A DNA stretch of 64,000 nucleotides, taken from positions 5,951,453 through 6,015,452 of the forward strand of contig NC_066290.1 in NCBI RefSeq assembly GCF_905404315.1, written 5' to 3'. Positions 1 to 10,077 of the stretch are shown piece after piece (position 1 is the first letter of the stretch; each line of letters starts with the position of its first letter). The position numbers were made by a program, and so were the translations under genes. Source of the DNA: Leptidea sinapis. Lineage: Eukaryota; Arthropoda; Insecta; Lepidoptera; Pieridae. Under the pieces are notes generated by a model. It did no database searches and was not told the origin of the DNA. It was given only the letters and a program-made list of their open reading frames with translations.

Positions 1-721
1 CTTCTTGGGTGCAAGGTGTAAGGGAGAAGACCAGGGACTATCAGAGGGACGCGCTGTATGTACCATTGCTAAGCATGAGTTCAAACTCCTGCTTGGCGAT
101 TTTAAGTTTATCCGGTGCCAGTCTGCGAGGGGTACATGAAATAGGAGGGCCGGGTGTGGTCCTAATGTGGTGTACCGTATTGTGCTTTGGAGACGCAGGC
201 GTACCTGCGGGACGTGTGATTTCCGGATCCTTACTCAAAATAGCGTGAAAGCGCGTGTCGCCTGTTGGAACTTTAACAGAAAACACATTATTATTAGCAA
301 TACAAGCTTTTGCTGACAAGGTTGTAGTATTGTCTAATAAGCGTTGATGTCGGCAATCTACTATTAAATTATAAAAACCAAGAAAATCAACGCCTATAAT
401 TGGCTTGGTTACATTAGCTACAATAAATCTCCACGGAAAATTGCGCCGTAAGTCTAGATTTAAGTTGAGCTCAATAAAACCAAATGTATCTATAACAGAC
501 CCGTTGGCCGCGGTGAGCTCGAAGTTACTTTTGGCTCGACGTTCACGAAGCGCAGAGAGAGGGTAGACACAAAGATCACTGCCGGTGTCCACCAGAAACT
601 GGACATTCATATTGCGGTCGGTGATGAAGAGGCGACCCTTATAAGATGGACAGTCGTTTGTCGCCACTACCGACTGCCGGCGGCGTTTCCCGCCTTGTTG
701 TAGTCGCATGGTTTCAGGCAC
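1..721 (-). pseudogene. pol: Ty3/Gypsy pol, 5' part: aspartic protease and start of reverse transcriptase, frameshifted
   Basis: The minus-strand reading frame 721-41 (226 codons) carries a retropepsin-like active site, DTGSDL, at residues 45-50, preceded by hydrophobic residues, and a second conserved segment, IIGVDFLGFYN, near residue 108. This is the layout of the protease that matures Gag-Pol in Ty3/Gypsy retrotransposons. From about residue 185 the sequence passes into the linker and start of reverse transcriptase (HHIRTTPGPP, then RRLAPDKL and EFELML). The frame then stops after only a few more residues. A tandem TGTA duplication at 55-62 moves the next conserved RT block into another frame, so this copy cannot make RT. 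The rest of pol lies before the window. It overlaps gag by 55 bp in a different frame, as expected for ribosomal frameshifting. The family call is confident; the clade is not resolved. Confidence 0.85.
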
Positions 722-1569
722 TTATGCGCCTGTGCTCCGAACTTGCTATGGTACCAGCACACAGGGAACTTGCGATAGCTGGATTCTGACCGGTTCCGGT
801 GTCGCGATGATGAGCGGCGACGGTCACGTGGTCTCGAGCGGTCCATAGAATAGCAAGAAGTCTTAGTGTGCTCTTCCAGCTTAAGAGTCAGGTGCTGAAC
901 CATCTTCTTTAACTCCGCAATCTCATCTGACTGGTTCGATGTATATGCCCTGCTTGAGGAAGCAGCGGCGACGTTACATGGTGACGTGAGCTCATGGATA
1001 CGGTCTGCCAGGTCTGCCAGCTGCTCCAGAGATTGGGTTTGTTGTGACGCCAGTACTGTTTGGATATTGTGCGGGAGTCGGTTGGACCACATGGATTTGA
1101 GAAAGTCATCAGGTACAGAAGGGCCAGCCAAGTCTTGCAAATGTCGCAGAAATTGTGAAGGTTTTCTATCACCGAGCTCCTCGTGCGTCAACAATTGCTT
1201 AACCTTTTTCTCGTGCGAAGCGGATAAGCGCTTAATAAGCTCTGTCTTAATCTTGTCGTACTTATTGTTAGGTGGAGGGTTAATAATTACATCCTTCACA
1301 TGTTTTGCAAACTGCACGTCTAAATTATTTGTCACATTATAAAATTTTGTGACGTCATCAGTAATAAAGTGGCTTAGAAACTGACCTTCTAGAAGTGCAA
1401 ACCATAATTCCGGATCCTCGGGTGAAAACAGGGGAACTTTAATTTTTATAATCTGCATTCCTTTATTTTCACGCTCAGTGGAAACGCGCACTCGTCGAGT
1501 TCGTCGCGTTGTCACGTTGTCGTCCTTACGCGAACCAACATCTGTTACAGATTCACTGCTATCACTCAT
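667..1569 (-). CDS. gag: Ty3/Gypsy Gag polyprotein
   Basis: This is a 300-codon minus-strand frame, intact from ATG to stop. Residues 40-200 match the shape of arthropod Gypsy Gag capsid regions: a PLFSPEDPELWFALLE segment, then a helical stretch with DVIINPP and LLTHEELGDRKPSQFLRHLQDL. The C-terminus is rich in Arg and Ser and ends in a compact Cys/His cluster (CWYHSKFG...CLKPC, about residues 271-288) like the nucleocapsid finger of these elements. Gag would package element RNA into cytoplasmic particles. The start is the first ATG 31 bp after the putative primer binding site, and the pol frame overlaps the 3' end. Gag looks undamaged although pol is frameshifted. I infer the role from family resemblance only. 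Confidence 0.82.
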   Translation of the reverse strand: MSDSSESVTDVGSRKDDNVTTRRTRRVRVSTERENKGMQIIKIKVPLFSPEDPELWFALLEGQFLSHFITDDVTKFYNVTNNLDVQFAKHVKDVIINPPPNNKYDKIKTELIKRLSASHEKKVKQLLTHEELGDRKPSQFLRHLQDLAGPSVPDDFLKSMWSNRLPHNIQTVLASQQTQSLEQLADLADRIHELTSPCNVAAASSSRAYTSNQSDEIAELKKMVQHLTLKLEEHTKTSCYSMDRSRPRDRRRSSSRHRNRSESSYRKFPVCWYHSKFGAQAHKCLKPCDYNKAGNAAGSR

Positions 1570-1599
1570 AATCGTACCTGTATTATCTGGTATACTCGT

Positions 1600-1617
1600 G
1601 TTCTTCAGGGGTCACCA
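1600..1617 (-). other. Candidate tRNA primer binding site of the Gypsy element
   Basis: On the minus strand the sequence begins TGGTGACCCCTGAAG. It lies just upstream of gag and starts with TGG, as expected for a site pairing with a tRNA 3' end. I have not assigned the tRNA. Confidence 0.5.
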
Positions 1618-1621
1618 GTTA

Positions 1622-2213
1622 TGGTCGTTGGGTGGCTATCAGTAGTGATATGGTGGTATTGATGGCGATTTAATAAAACTAATTCAATTCTAACACTATG
1701 ACAGTTTAATATACTTTAACAATTCACACACACATTAAGTAGACTGATACACATGAAGTTAAACCATTACAATATAGAAAGAAGGAGAAAACACAGTAAT
1801 TAGAGGTACAGATATTACGACACGACAGTTGCAAAGTAGGTAAATCTTATAGACAAGCGACACGGGCTTCGCGGAGAATGATCAAGACACGACTGCTGAA
1901 CCGGCGCGGGCGCGGGTCGTTGAACGATATTCGTTCTGCGCAGGCGCAATATTCACCGGTTACAAGCGGTGGATTTCCACTGCACAATACTGAATATTTT
2001 ATGTGGGATTATTGTTAATATTAATCTGTATGTTTGTGTATAAGTGTGTTTTAATTAATATAGTTAAGTGTAAATATTAATATTGTAGTTATTGTAGTGT
2101 AAGACAATATATATTATAGATAATAATAAATAGTAAATAGATAGTAATAACAGTTATGTGTTGTGTAAATGTATGTAGGTATAGTGTACGTGTTACTGTA
2201 TGTATCGGCCACA
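1622..2213 (-). repeat. Candidate 5' LTR of the Gypsy element
   Basis: Upstream of the primer binding site, the minus strand has a segment that starts TGTGGCCGATACA and ends near CGACCA, which gives TG...CA ends and a length of about 590 bp. It holds a G/C-rich block (about 1900-1980), and the half distal to gag is A/T-rich. The partner LTR lies outside the window, so the ends are a guess. Confidence 0.35.
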
Positions 2214-3065
2214 TATTATATAAAGAAATCATTTTTTATCAAAGAAACATAATTTAGGACTCTTATATTGGAGGATGGAGGATTTTTACTGCCAACCAAA
2301 CGGTCCGACGATGTGTTTGAGGCGTAACCTCAAGAGGTTAGGTTAAACAGTATCCTTTACTTTTGGTACAGTCATTCATCAATCATTTGGAAATAAAAAA
2401 TTGATTAATAGAATAAATTAAATTCATAAAGGAAGTAAATACTACGTAATAAGCGGCGGGACTGCGTAAGCAAAAATTGTAATTTAGTTTAGTATGAAAC
2501 GTGCAGTTATTTGACATAGTTTTCAAATAGTAGTAATTACAGTATGGCGATTGGCGACGAAGTATAATCCGGCTAAGTTTGAAAGCGAATAGTCGCTTAA
2601 AACATAGTGCATTTCGGCTATCTCCGTTTTTAACAAGTTTATAGCCGTTATCTGTCAATCTAACAATGACTGCACGCTTCATACAATCGAGTGATTCGCT
2701 TTTTTGAATGAATGAATTAATGATTTATTTATTCAATAAAATAATTTAATAATTTGTTAGATAGTTTCGCTAGGCTCTTAATATAAAATGGCGAGAAATG
2801 ATCAAAGTTATTAATATAAATGCGTTCTAAATTTGAATCCAGATAAGCTTGCACAATATTTTGCGGCCAGATTATTTAAACATATTTGTTTACATCACCC
2901 CGTGAATGTAGGATTCAATACATTGATCTCTAATAACATCACGTACGGTATTAATTATCTGCAATAGCACTCGTAATATGATCCACGAGATTATATTTCT
3001 GGGTTTTATTTGTAGTGAAACCGTTACTCTAATTAATTCAGGTTTGTTTTACAATATTTAAAGCT
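2214..3065 (+). other. A/T-rich DNA without recognised genes
   Basis: The only long frames are featureless. Around 2705-2750 there is an AATGAATTAATGATTTATTT-like stretch that may be the decayed tail of a minus-strand LINE. I assign nothing else. Confidence 0.5.
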
Positions 3066-3165
3066 TCGATAATTTATATGTCTGTGACAGTTGTAAACAC
3101 GTCAAAAAAAATAGCAGCGAATTGTTAGCTTCTATTTTAAAACAAAGTGGTTCGTTCGTTCCCGA
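3066..3165 (+). repeat. Fragment of repeat family Y
   Basis: Shares the order 'tatgtctgtgacagttgt', an a/g-aaacgtcaaaaaa block and a 'tagcttctattt' block with longer copies at 39834-40050 and 58670-58890. No coding content. Confidence 0.5.
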
Positions 3166-3191
3166 GATAAAGGGTCTTGATTTAGAGATGC

Positions 3192-3250
3192 AAAAAGGCG
3201 CCCTTGTAGTACCCATAATCTAGCTATCCTGTGCAAAGGAGCCTCCCACT
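3192..3250 (-). repeat. SINE-like family A, 5' end fragment
   Basis: Carries the family's 5' hallmark on the minus strand: the reverse complement of 'tgcaaaggagcctcccact' and of 'acccataatctag'. It is truncated after about 60 bp. Confidence 0.7.
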
Positions 3251-3345
3251 AGTAAATGCCCTTAGACGCTTCTTACGACACCCTTCGGCCTGGGACTTCC
3301 CTATTCTTGTTATGCCCCAGGGAATCCCACGTAAAAGGGCTTTAT
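3251..3345 (-). repeat. LINE 5'-leader-like fragment
   Basis: The 'cttcttacgacacccttcgg' and 'ccctattcttgtta' blocks match the 5' leader of LINE copy ii (56880-56935). It directly abuts a family A fragment. Confidence 0.5.
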
Positions 3346-3795
3346 CACCAGACCAGTACAATGGAGTCTTATCGTTGCTAAGGCATCGTATTTACTCTAA
3401 AATAAACACACTTTTCTCTATATAGTTCCGTTCCTCGCTTATTTCAAAATAATTGTATATTTTGTAGGTTCCTTAGCGTCGATGTACAAATATTTTCACA
3501 AGTGTTCGTACCTGCGTCGATTCAATGTTAGCGTAGAAATACACGCGGAATTCAAACCGTTGTGCTCAACTTTAAAATAATTGTCGAGTTTTAATATCAT
3601 CAAACTAACGCGTGGAGTATATTCGTGCGCCTTTTTTTAAGTCGAAATCACTCAAAAACTACTGAACGTATCGGCATGGGGCTGAGACCATTATATACGG
3701 AACTTTTCGTACATTTTTGGGTTCCTTTTGGCATTTTTAAACAATTTGTTTCCTAAACAAATTCTATTTGTACCAAAATTTGTGGAAGATGCCTA

Positions 3796-4115
3796 ACGGC
3801 CGTTTCCAATATACTATCTACAGATAGAGATAAATTTCTACCTTCTACTGTCAGTAATTAGCTGTCATTAATCTAAAGCTGTCCCAATATACCCGGTAAG
3901 TCATTCTTATCGCCTTATATTGGGACGCGTGAATTGCAATTTCCATACAAACTTCTATCGCTGGTAAGCTATACGTCCTTTCATTGACAGACAGCGTGTA
4001 CGGATAAGGTGAGTTACCGTCGATAAGTTTATTGGGACAGACAAGTCAACGATATTTATGATTTTTATCTCAAGTAGGCCACAACCGGAGATAGACTGAA
4101 TGTTGGGAACGGCCG
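3796..4115. mobile_element. MITE-like element with ACGGCCGTTTCCAA ends
   Basis: The left end reads ACGGCCGTTTCCAATATACT. The right end, reverse complemented, begins CGGCCGTTCCCAACATTCA. An ATAGAGATAAAT-type motif follows inside each end. At about 320 bp with no coding capacity it fits a MITE. A solo end of the same type occurs near 10255-10280. I see no clear target duplication. Confidence 0.5.
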
Positions 4116-4124
4116 CAAGCCAAC

Positions 4125-4206
4125 GATCCAGTCCGATAACGGACAGCTTAGTTAGTAAGAGCGCTGGAACGTAACCCGAGAGACACGGGTTCGATTCCGA
4201 TTTCAT
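4125..4206 (+). repeat. tRNA-like sequence, type II
   Basis: Has an A-box-like GCTTAGTTAGTAAGAGCGC and a B-box GGGTTCGATTCC, then an A/T-rich tail ending 'caaattcaatttgtat'. It resembles the tRNA-like cores at 21068-21136 and 45742-45814 (shared ACGTA..CC anticodon arm). The acceptor stem does not close, so it is a SINE or tRNA relic and not a gene. Confidence 0.45.
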
Positions 4207-4444
4207 ACAAATTCAATTTGTATATTTTATAGTGTTTTATTTAGTATTTTTAAGAATGTGTTTATTTCAGACCTAAGTTTTATAGCCAAACAGACGAATA
4301 GGTTGTTTTAATATTGTCATTCAATATTCAAATTATTTTATGGAAATCTGGAAATGAACATCATTGAACTTAGACGAATAGTAATTGATGATTCATTCAT
4401 AGGGTTGTCTCATAAACATTACTTTATGTAAAATTAAATCAAAT

Positions 4445-4750
4445 GAAAAATTTATATATTAATTTATTTATTCAGGAACACAACAAGTCTTTTACAATAG
4501 TAAGGTTACAAATATACATAAACAAGAAGACAAAACAGTTCCATAAATTAATTACTAATTATGTTTACAATGGACAATAATGCAAAACAAAAACCAATAA
4601 AGATATTTTATACAAATGATTTGAGTTTTCTTTAGTGTTAATTCCGCCACTATTTGTCTTTAAACAATTCGACACGTGTTTCGCCTCTACACGAGGCATC
4701 CTCAGGACGTGTTGTCTCGCCAAAATCTGGCACGAGACTCATTATTCAAA
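4445..4750 (-). repeat. Repeat family Z copy, likely LINE-derived tail
   Basis: Contains the conserved box 'tttcgcctctacacgaggca' followed by 'tcctcaggacgtgttg'. The box recurs at 35842, 38222 and, more diverged, 41085. The minus-strand frame encodes a short repeated string (PRVEAKH, then GINTKEN). The segment at 4450-4475 resembles a minus-strand LINE tail (repeated attta). Confidence 0.5.
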
Positions 4751-4883
4751 GATATTTTAAACCAAAAGTGAAAACTACAAAATTACAATATACAAAAAGA
4801 AAATTTAAACAGTTATAAGATTATAGTTATGAACAGGACACAGGAACAATGATTTTATTATTTAGAGTTGACAATTTTTTACA

Positions 4884-5564
4884 TCTATACTAATATTATC
4901 TTTATATATATAATTCTTGTGTACGTGTGTATGTCACTGAACTCCTCCTAGACGGCTGGACCGATTCTAATGAAACTTTCTGTGTGTATTCAGGTGGATT
5001 CGAAAATGGTTTAGATTCACAATTAAACTACCTCCTAAACGGCTGGACTGATTTTGATGACTTTTTTGTTTGTTTCAGTGAATTTGAGATTGGTTTAGAT
5101 TCTCAATTCCGCCTATATAATATAATTCTCCTGCTCATGTGTATGTTAGTGAACTGCTCCTAACGGCTGGACCGATTTTTCAAATTTAAAACATGTGTGC
5201 AGGACAACGTCTGTTGGGTCCACTAGTAATATTATAAAGCTGCAGTGTTTGTTTGTTTGTTTGAACGCGCTAATCTCTGGTACTACTGGTCCGATTTGAA
5301 TGATTCTTTCAGTGTTGGGTAGTCCATTTATCGAGGAAGGCTATAGGCTATGTTTTTTTTTCAAAATTAGGGATCCGTAATAAAATTGCTATTTTGTAAC
5401 ACAAGGTGTAAAATCAAAAACCTATTTTTGCGTGCGCTGCAAAAACTGTTGACAATAGAACAAAATGATGTACAGGCTATAATATAGGCAATATTTTATT
5501 ACTTATAAAACTATCGCGTGAATTATACTTCATATGGCAAAACAACGTTTGCCGGGTTAGCTAG
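4884..5564 (+). mobile_element. Helitron-like element, outer, interrupted
   Basis: Starts TCTATACTAATATTA after an A and ends gccgggttagCTAG before a T, which are the 5' TC, 3' CTAG and A^T insertion hallmarks of Helitrons. The body after 5227 (aaagctgcagtgtttgtttg and on) is the usual lepidopteran short non-autonomous type. A second Helitron sits at 4899-5226. No Rep/helicase coding sequence is present. Confidence 0.6.
4899..5226 (+). mobile_element. Helitron-like element, inner, with internal repeats
   Basis: Runs from TCTTTATATATAT to gggtccaCTAG, followed by T. It carries three copies of a unit with the core cggctggaccgatt, at about 4950, 5040 and 5165. A four-unit relative is at 51747-52186. 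TAATATTA occurs on both sides, which may be chance because Helitrons make no target duplication. Confidence 0.6.
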
Positions 5565-6065
5565 TTAAGTATAATATCACCTACAATTTTCTTATATTTT
5601 TGTATATTTAATGAAAATATATCTATTTCAGTAAAATGTTTATTGTAAAAACTACAAGACCGCCTCACAAATGTATTTCCTGCATAATTGCTTTTATAAG
5701 ATGATACATAAAAAGTAATCTTAGAACGAGAGGAGATTCGCGGTGTTATAAATTTAATTAGATTTAACAAACAGTTATTGACGAAACTTGTTGAAACAAT
5801 TACTTAGAAAACTTCAACAGTCGTTGGCAGTATCTATCGACAGAGTGAGTTGTTTCAAAGAAAAACTTTACCACTCTTGTAAATGGTACGTTAATTTAGA
5901 GTTTTGAAATCGCGGAGTTGTCAAACGGGATGCCAGTCAACTTAAGTACTGTAAGTGAATACTTTATATAATATATACAAGTTTTAATAACGTCTGTTTG
6001 TTAAATTGATCATTTTAGCTGCCAAGGTACGAAATAAGTTTTGAAATGACCTCTCCAGTTTACTT
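5565..6065 (+). other. Unassigned A/T-rich stretch
   Basis: The minus-strand frame at 5770-5561 has weak LINE C-terminal flavour (SFYNKHFTEIDIF) but nothing firm. No other structure seen. Confidence 0.35.
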
Positions 6066-6069
6066 TTTC

Positions 6070-6250
6070 TTAAAGTCCCAGTCACTGTTCAGACAATAAC
6101 TCTAAATAAATTTAAATGTTACATTAAAAATGGCTCTGTCATACATCCTACTACTCCACAGCTGAATGTCTAAGTAATGGGGCAGCATGAGACAAGATGA
6201 AGATTATTTTACAGGAATAACAATGACAGTACAATATAATATATTTTATT
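6070..6250 (+). repeat. Jockey-type LINE 3' end fragment
   Basis: Shares 'aaataaatttaaatgtta' (with one difference), 'aaaatggctctgtc' and 'ctactccacagctgaat' with fragments at 15241, 20060, 28195 and 60540. These are the last codons and 3' UTR of a jockey-like reverse transcriptase. Confidence 0.65.
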
Positions 6251-6328
6251 AAATTAGCAGGAAAATGCATTGATTTACAATTTATATTTATCAATTATTT
6301 ACTAATTTTTATTCAAATAAACATACCA

Positions 6329-6608
6329 GAGGGAAGCCTTCTTAGCACAGGATGCCGGCTAGATTATGATTACAACGGCGCCTATTTCTACCGTGAAGAA
6401 GTAATGTGTAACTGTGTATAACTGTGTTTCAGTCTGAATGGCTGTAGCTAGTGAAATTTCTGGGTAAATGAAAATTAACTTTTTTGTCTCAAGGTGACGA
6501 GCGTAATTGTGGTGCCGATCAGAATTTTTGGGTTTTTCAAGATACCTGAGCGGCAATGCATTGTAAGGGGCAGGGACCATCAACTGATTTAGTTTCATTC
6601 ATTTTTTT
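6329..6608 (+). repeat. SINE-like family A, near full length
   Basis: Starts with 'cacaggatgccggctagatt', passes the 'tttctaccgtgaag' and 'ggtgacgagcgtaattgt' blocks and ends in a degraded tail (gggcagggaccatcaactga, then a T-rich run). Lies 100 bp from an opposite-orientation copy at 6710-7010. Confidence 0.75.
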
Positions 6609-6709
6609 ATACCTTTGTTGCTAAAACTCTTTGAAATTTAACAACAAGCTTTCAGTAATGGGTCGTAGGGATATCTAAGAAGCTTCCTTTTTGAGTGAGC
6701 AGTTACTAC

Positions 6710-7010
6710 TTTTTTATGACAATAAGGGACGAGACGAGCAGGACGTTCAGCTGATGGAATGACGTATCAATTGATACGCCCTGTCTATTACAATGCAGTG
6801 CCTTTCAGGATTCCTATAAAAACCCAAAAATTCTGAGCGGCACTACAACTGCGTTCGTCACCTTGAGACATAAGATGTTACGTCTCATTTGCCTAGTACT
6901 TTTACTGGCCACGGCACCCTTCAGACCGAAACACAGTAATGCTTACACATTTCTGCGTCACGATAGAAATAGACGCCGTTGTGCTACCTATAAACTAGCT
7001 GGCATCCGGC
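6710..7010 (-). repeat. SINE-like family A, near full length
   Basis: Minus-strand copy. The tail end (tttttatgacaataagggac) is on the left, and the head (ctagctggcatccggc) is on the right, ending one base before a tRNA-like element. With 6329-6608 it forms a long inverted repeat with a ~100-bp spacer. Confidence 0.8.
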
Positions 7011-7011
7011 A

Positions 7012-7163
7012 ACCTGAGAGTGGAACAAAGCAAACAGGATTTTATAACGATACGTTACTCGAACGGTTGGCTCAGTTGGTTAGAGCACCGGCACGGAACG
7101 CCGGAGGAAGTGGGTTCGAGTCGCGCGTCGTTCATAATTTTTTTCAAATTTTATTTGTGAATT
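7012..7163 (+). repeat. tRNA-like element, type I (tRNA core 7061-7133)
   Basis: The core folds as a full cloverleaf: acceptor GAACGGT, D-arm GCTC/TTAGAGC (box A), anticodon stem CCGGC/GCCGG, loop ACGGAAC and a T-arm with GGGTTCGAGTC. The right acceptor strand is GTCGTTC, which pairs imperfectly. Upstream 'cctgagagtggaacaaagc' and downstream 'caaattttatttgtgaatta' are shared with the copies at 10733, 31037, 34090, 48427 and 63396. The scaffold resembles tRNA-Ile. Position 33 is C and not U, and the anticodon position reads GGA, so translation function is unlikely. Confidence 0.7.
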
Positions 7164-7299
7164 AGTAATGCTTTCAAATAGGATGTTTCTACTCCCTAAA
7201 AGAAAGCATCTCATATATCCATACTTAGTAGCAATCTTTTTGTAACTGGTTCATAGCTGAACTAACAAACTAATTATGATGAGGAAGGAACAAGCATAA

Positions 7300-7712
7300 A
7301 CTTGTTATGCCTACTACTCGGTTGGGTCGAGTTAGTTAAGTCTTTTGTTGGGCGATGTATATGCTTCTACAATATGATCCCAGAAAATGTACAAAACAAA
7401 TGTGTTATGAAATTTAAAAGAATCGTTAAAAAACGTTTGTGTGGGAAAGGTTATTATAGCATAAACGATTTTCTTAATGACACCACGGACTGGGATTAAA
7501 GCGAACACCCTCAGGCTCTTTAATTATAAATGTTTATTGTACGATATCACATTGTAATCCATGTTTTATATTTAAAAAAATGCCCGCTGAGTTTCTTGCG
7601 CCCATTCTTCTCAGGTCTGAGGCAGTCTCTTTTGAATGGGTGGTAGTTTTTGAAGTTCAATAAGTGATTTTAAATCCTATTTTGAATAAAAATATTTGAA
7701 TTTGAATTTGAT
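7300..7712 (+). pseudogene. Jockey-type LINE, reverse transcriptase C-terminus and 3' UTR (subfamily 2)
   Basis: The frame 7333-7499 encodes the last ~55 residues of a jockey-like RT (SFVGRCICFYNMIPENV..., ending GYYSINDFLNDTTDW), followed by a 3' UTR with 'gagtttcttgcgcccattct' and a tail of gaatttgaatttg repeats at 7695-7712. The rest of the LINE is missing, so it is a 5'-truncated dead copy. Partial relatives lie at 37868 (+) and 47758-48300 (-). Confidence 0.75.
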
Positions 7713-8085
7713 GCAGATAAAAGAATAATTACAATTTATTCCTAAATTTTGGAAAAATTATTAATGAGCGCTGCAGATAACTGAATTCCATTAAAATTAA
7801 ATCACTCGCAGAATTTATTACTTTATAATTTACTTATACAATTACATAAGCGAGTGAAAGAAAAATTTTAATAGCATCTGCAAAGATTGGGAATAAAATT
7901 GCTGAAGTGTAATAAGAATGGTGATGGTATGCGGGAATTTAAGCTTTATTAAAACATTTCAATTTAATGGATTCAATTCGGAATAAATCATCGCGGAGCA
8001 GTGGAAGGGAATTATATTATTCAAAGAAATTGAGAATTTCTTTGTGTACGATATCAGGCTGGGGCTCACTGCATAGTCGGATATA

Positions 8086-8690
8086 TCTATATATATATAA
8101 ATGAATTGGTGTTCGTTAGCCCATTACATTACAATGCAGTGCTGCTCAGGAGTCTTGAAAAACCCCAAAACTTCTGAGCGGCACTACAACTGCGCTCGTC
8201 ACCTTGAGACAAAAGATGTTAAGTCTCATTTGCCCAGTAATTTCACTAGCTACGGCGCCCTTCAGACCGAAACACAGTAATGTTTACACACACACAGTAA
8301 TGTTTACACCTCTACTGCTTCACGACAGAAATAGGCGCCGTTGTGGTACCCATAATCTAGCCGGCATCCTGTGCAAAGGAGCCTCCCACTGGTAAAAAAT
8401 TGAATTGAATTATTTGTGGAAGTCCAGAGAAGGTTTAAAAGGTGAAGAAATAGGAAAATGCTGCTAAATAAAATAAAAACAACAAATTTGTTTTTCCTTT
8501 GATGTGTCTATACATAATTTCTATGAGAGAATTTATTGACGCACGGTTTGACAGTTCTGCTGTGAAACAATTTCATTACGACAGCAATGTGCATATTTTA
8601 CGAAGTAATTTTTGATGTTATGATATATTATTGACAAATTAATATAAAAACATTATTTTATTTATTATATACAGAACAACGTCTATCGGG
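8086..8690 (+). mobile_element. Helitron-like element split by a SINE
   Basis: The 5' part (atctatatatatataaatga) and the 3' part, from about 8505, match the Helitron at 39203-39575 (atttctatgagagaattta, then 'acaacgtctatcgggtca'). The terminal CTAG is mutated (cagtacgt). A family A SINE at 8119-8391 interrupts it. Confidence 0.5.
8119..8391 (-). repeat. SINE-like family A, 3'-truncated
   Basis: Minus-strand copy from 'cccattacattacaatgcag' to 'gcaaaggagcctcccact'. It lacks the terminal ctgctcgtctcgtccc tail. It has a local duplication, 'cacacagtaatgtttacac', at about 8272-8309. Confidence 0.75.
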
Positions 8691-8914
8691 TCAGTACGTA
8701 ATAAATGTACCACCGTATAATTTCATTACTTAGTAGACGTCAGTTAGTGCTGGGGCTGCTGCTTCGACTGCCAGACAACAAACAACAGACAAGACAACAA
8801 ACTTCGCAAATATGTCGGTCTCAGTGAGTTTTACATCTTTGCGCCCTTTGGTGGGGTTTGGTGTCGAGACACTCGGCCGTGGGGCCCAGAGGCGCGGGGT
8901 ATGTACAAAGTTGT

Positions 8915-9045
8915 TTTTAGTCCCTGAAAACGTGCTCTGTAAAGGTTGCCACAAATTAGGATATCATCCCCACCATCTAGATGTGTAGCGTTCCTCTACA
9001 GGGTAGTTTTCAAGTAATTTTTTTCCACGTACAACCAAGCTATGC
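8915..9045 (+). repeat. LINE 3' fragment (same family as copies i-iv)
   Basis: 'aaattaggatatcatcccca' and 'ccatctagatgtgtagcg' match the C-terminal HPHHLDVWRSS region of LINE copies i and ii. It is a short degraded fragment. Confidence 0.6.
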
Positions 9046-9672
9046 TATCTACGCGTCTCAAAAAGTAGGTAACCAAAGCGTTATCAGCTATTTAGTTCAA
9101 CTGGTATTCAATCATAGGTAGTATTTTAAATATAATAATATTTTTTTTTTTTTAATAAAATACTGTTTAAACTAGACTTTGATCATGTCTTCGTCCGTAT
9201 GGATTTGGTTCTTACGCATCTTGTTTCCCTTTCTTTCTGGGAGCATTTCAAATATTGGGATAAAATATAGCTTATAATCAGATAATCTTAACTAAATTTT
9301 TATCTTAATTCAGTTTGTGGTTTGGCTGTAATGGGTAACAGACAGACAGATAGACAGAGTTACAGATAGAGAGAGTTAGAATTACAAGTTAAACCCTCAT
9401 AAAACTGAGCTGTACGTTATTGAGATGAATGATTTATCAGAAGTGGGATGGGTTATTTGCATTAATAGTGATACCAATTTCAAAAGTAATTTTTCATTTT
9501 ATTATTCATGATTCATATTTTTTAGTTCAACAAATGATATAGCTTTTTATATTTTACAACCTGTGCTTGAAGTAAAATTACAATAAAAATATATTCGTTC
9601 TCATAAGAGGACGTAAAGGCGCTTCATGTTATTGTCATCTTTCTGTCAACCTAGAGCTATTTTATGTTATTA

Positions 9673-9970
9673 CTAGCTGACCCAGCAAACGTTGTATTGC
9701 CGATATTAAAATCGCGATACAAAAGTAACTGTTGATCGTAGATGGGTGAAAATTTGAAGTTGTATGTATTTTTTAATGCTGAATCATAATCAAACAAATT
9801 TAAAAAAAAAATCAAAAAATTAAAGAAAAAAATATTTGGCGTGGACCACCCTTAACATTTAGGGGGATGAAAAATAGATGTTGTCCGATTCTCAGAACTA
9901 CCCAATATGCACTCAAAATTCGGAGGAGTTCAAAGTTTAATACCATGATACGAGAATTTTATATATAAGA
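9673..9970 (-). mobile_element. Helitron-like element
   Basis: On the minus strand it runs from TCTTATATATAAAATTCTCG to tttgctgggtcagCTAG, flanked by A and T on the plus strand. Its sibling in the opposite orientation is 29942-30249; they share tacgatcaacagttactttt and aatgttaagggtggtcca. No coding capacity. Confidence 0.65.
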
Positions 9971-10077
9971 TGTTTATCGTCAAATTACTCGTTTACATTA
10001 ACAATAAATAGGACAAAGAAATGCTGATTTTTATTCAAATATTTTTGTGGTTCACAATAGCAGCGGAGCAGCTATAT

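Noticed and set aside
9..248. Plus-strand open frame of 79 codons
   Set aside because: It is the antisense of the Gypsy protease/RT frame and has no domain of its own.
986..1342. Plus-strand 118-codon frame
   Set aside because: Antisense shadow of gag.
2383..2682. Minus-strand 99-codon frame
   Set aside because: Low-complexity A/T-rich translation without motif or plausible context.
4891..5234. TAATATTA direct repeats as an 8-bp transposon duplication
   Set aside because: The word is part of the common Helitron 5' end and very A/T-rich; kept only as a question in the findings.
8730..8954. Minus-strand 74-codon frame with a signal-peptide-like end
   Set aside because: Overlaps a LINE fragment and unassigned DNA; no domain.
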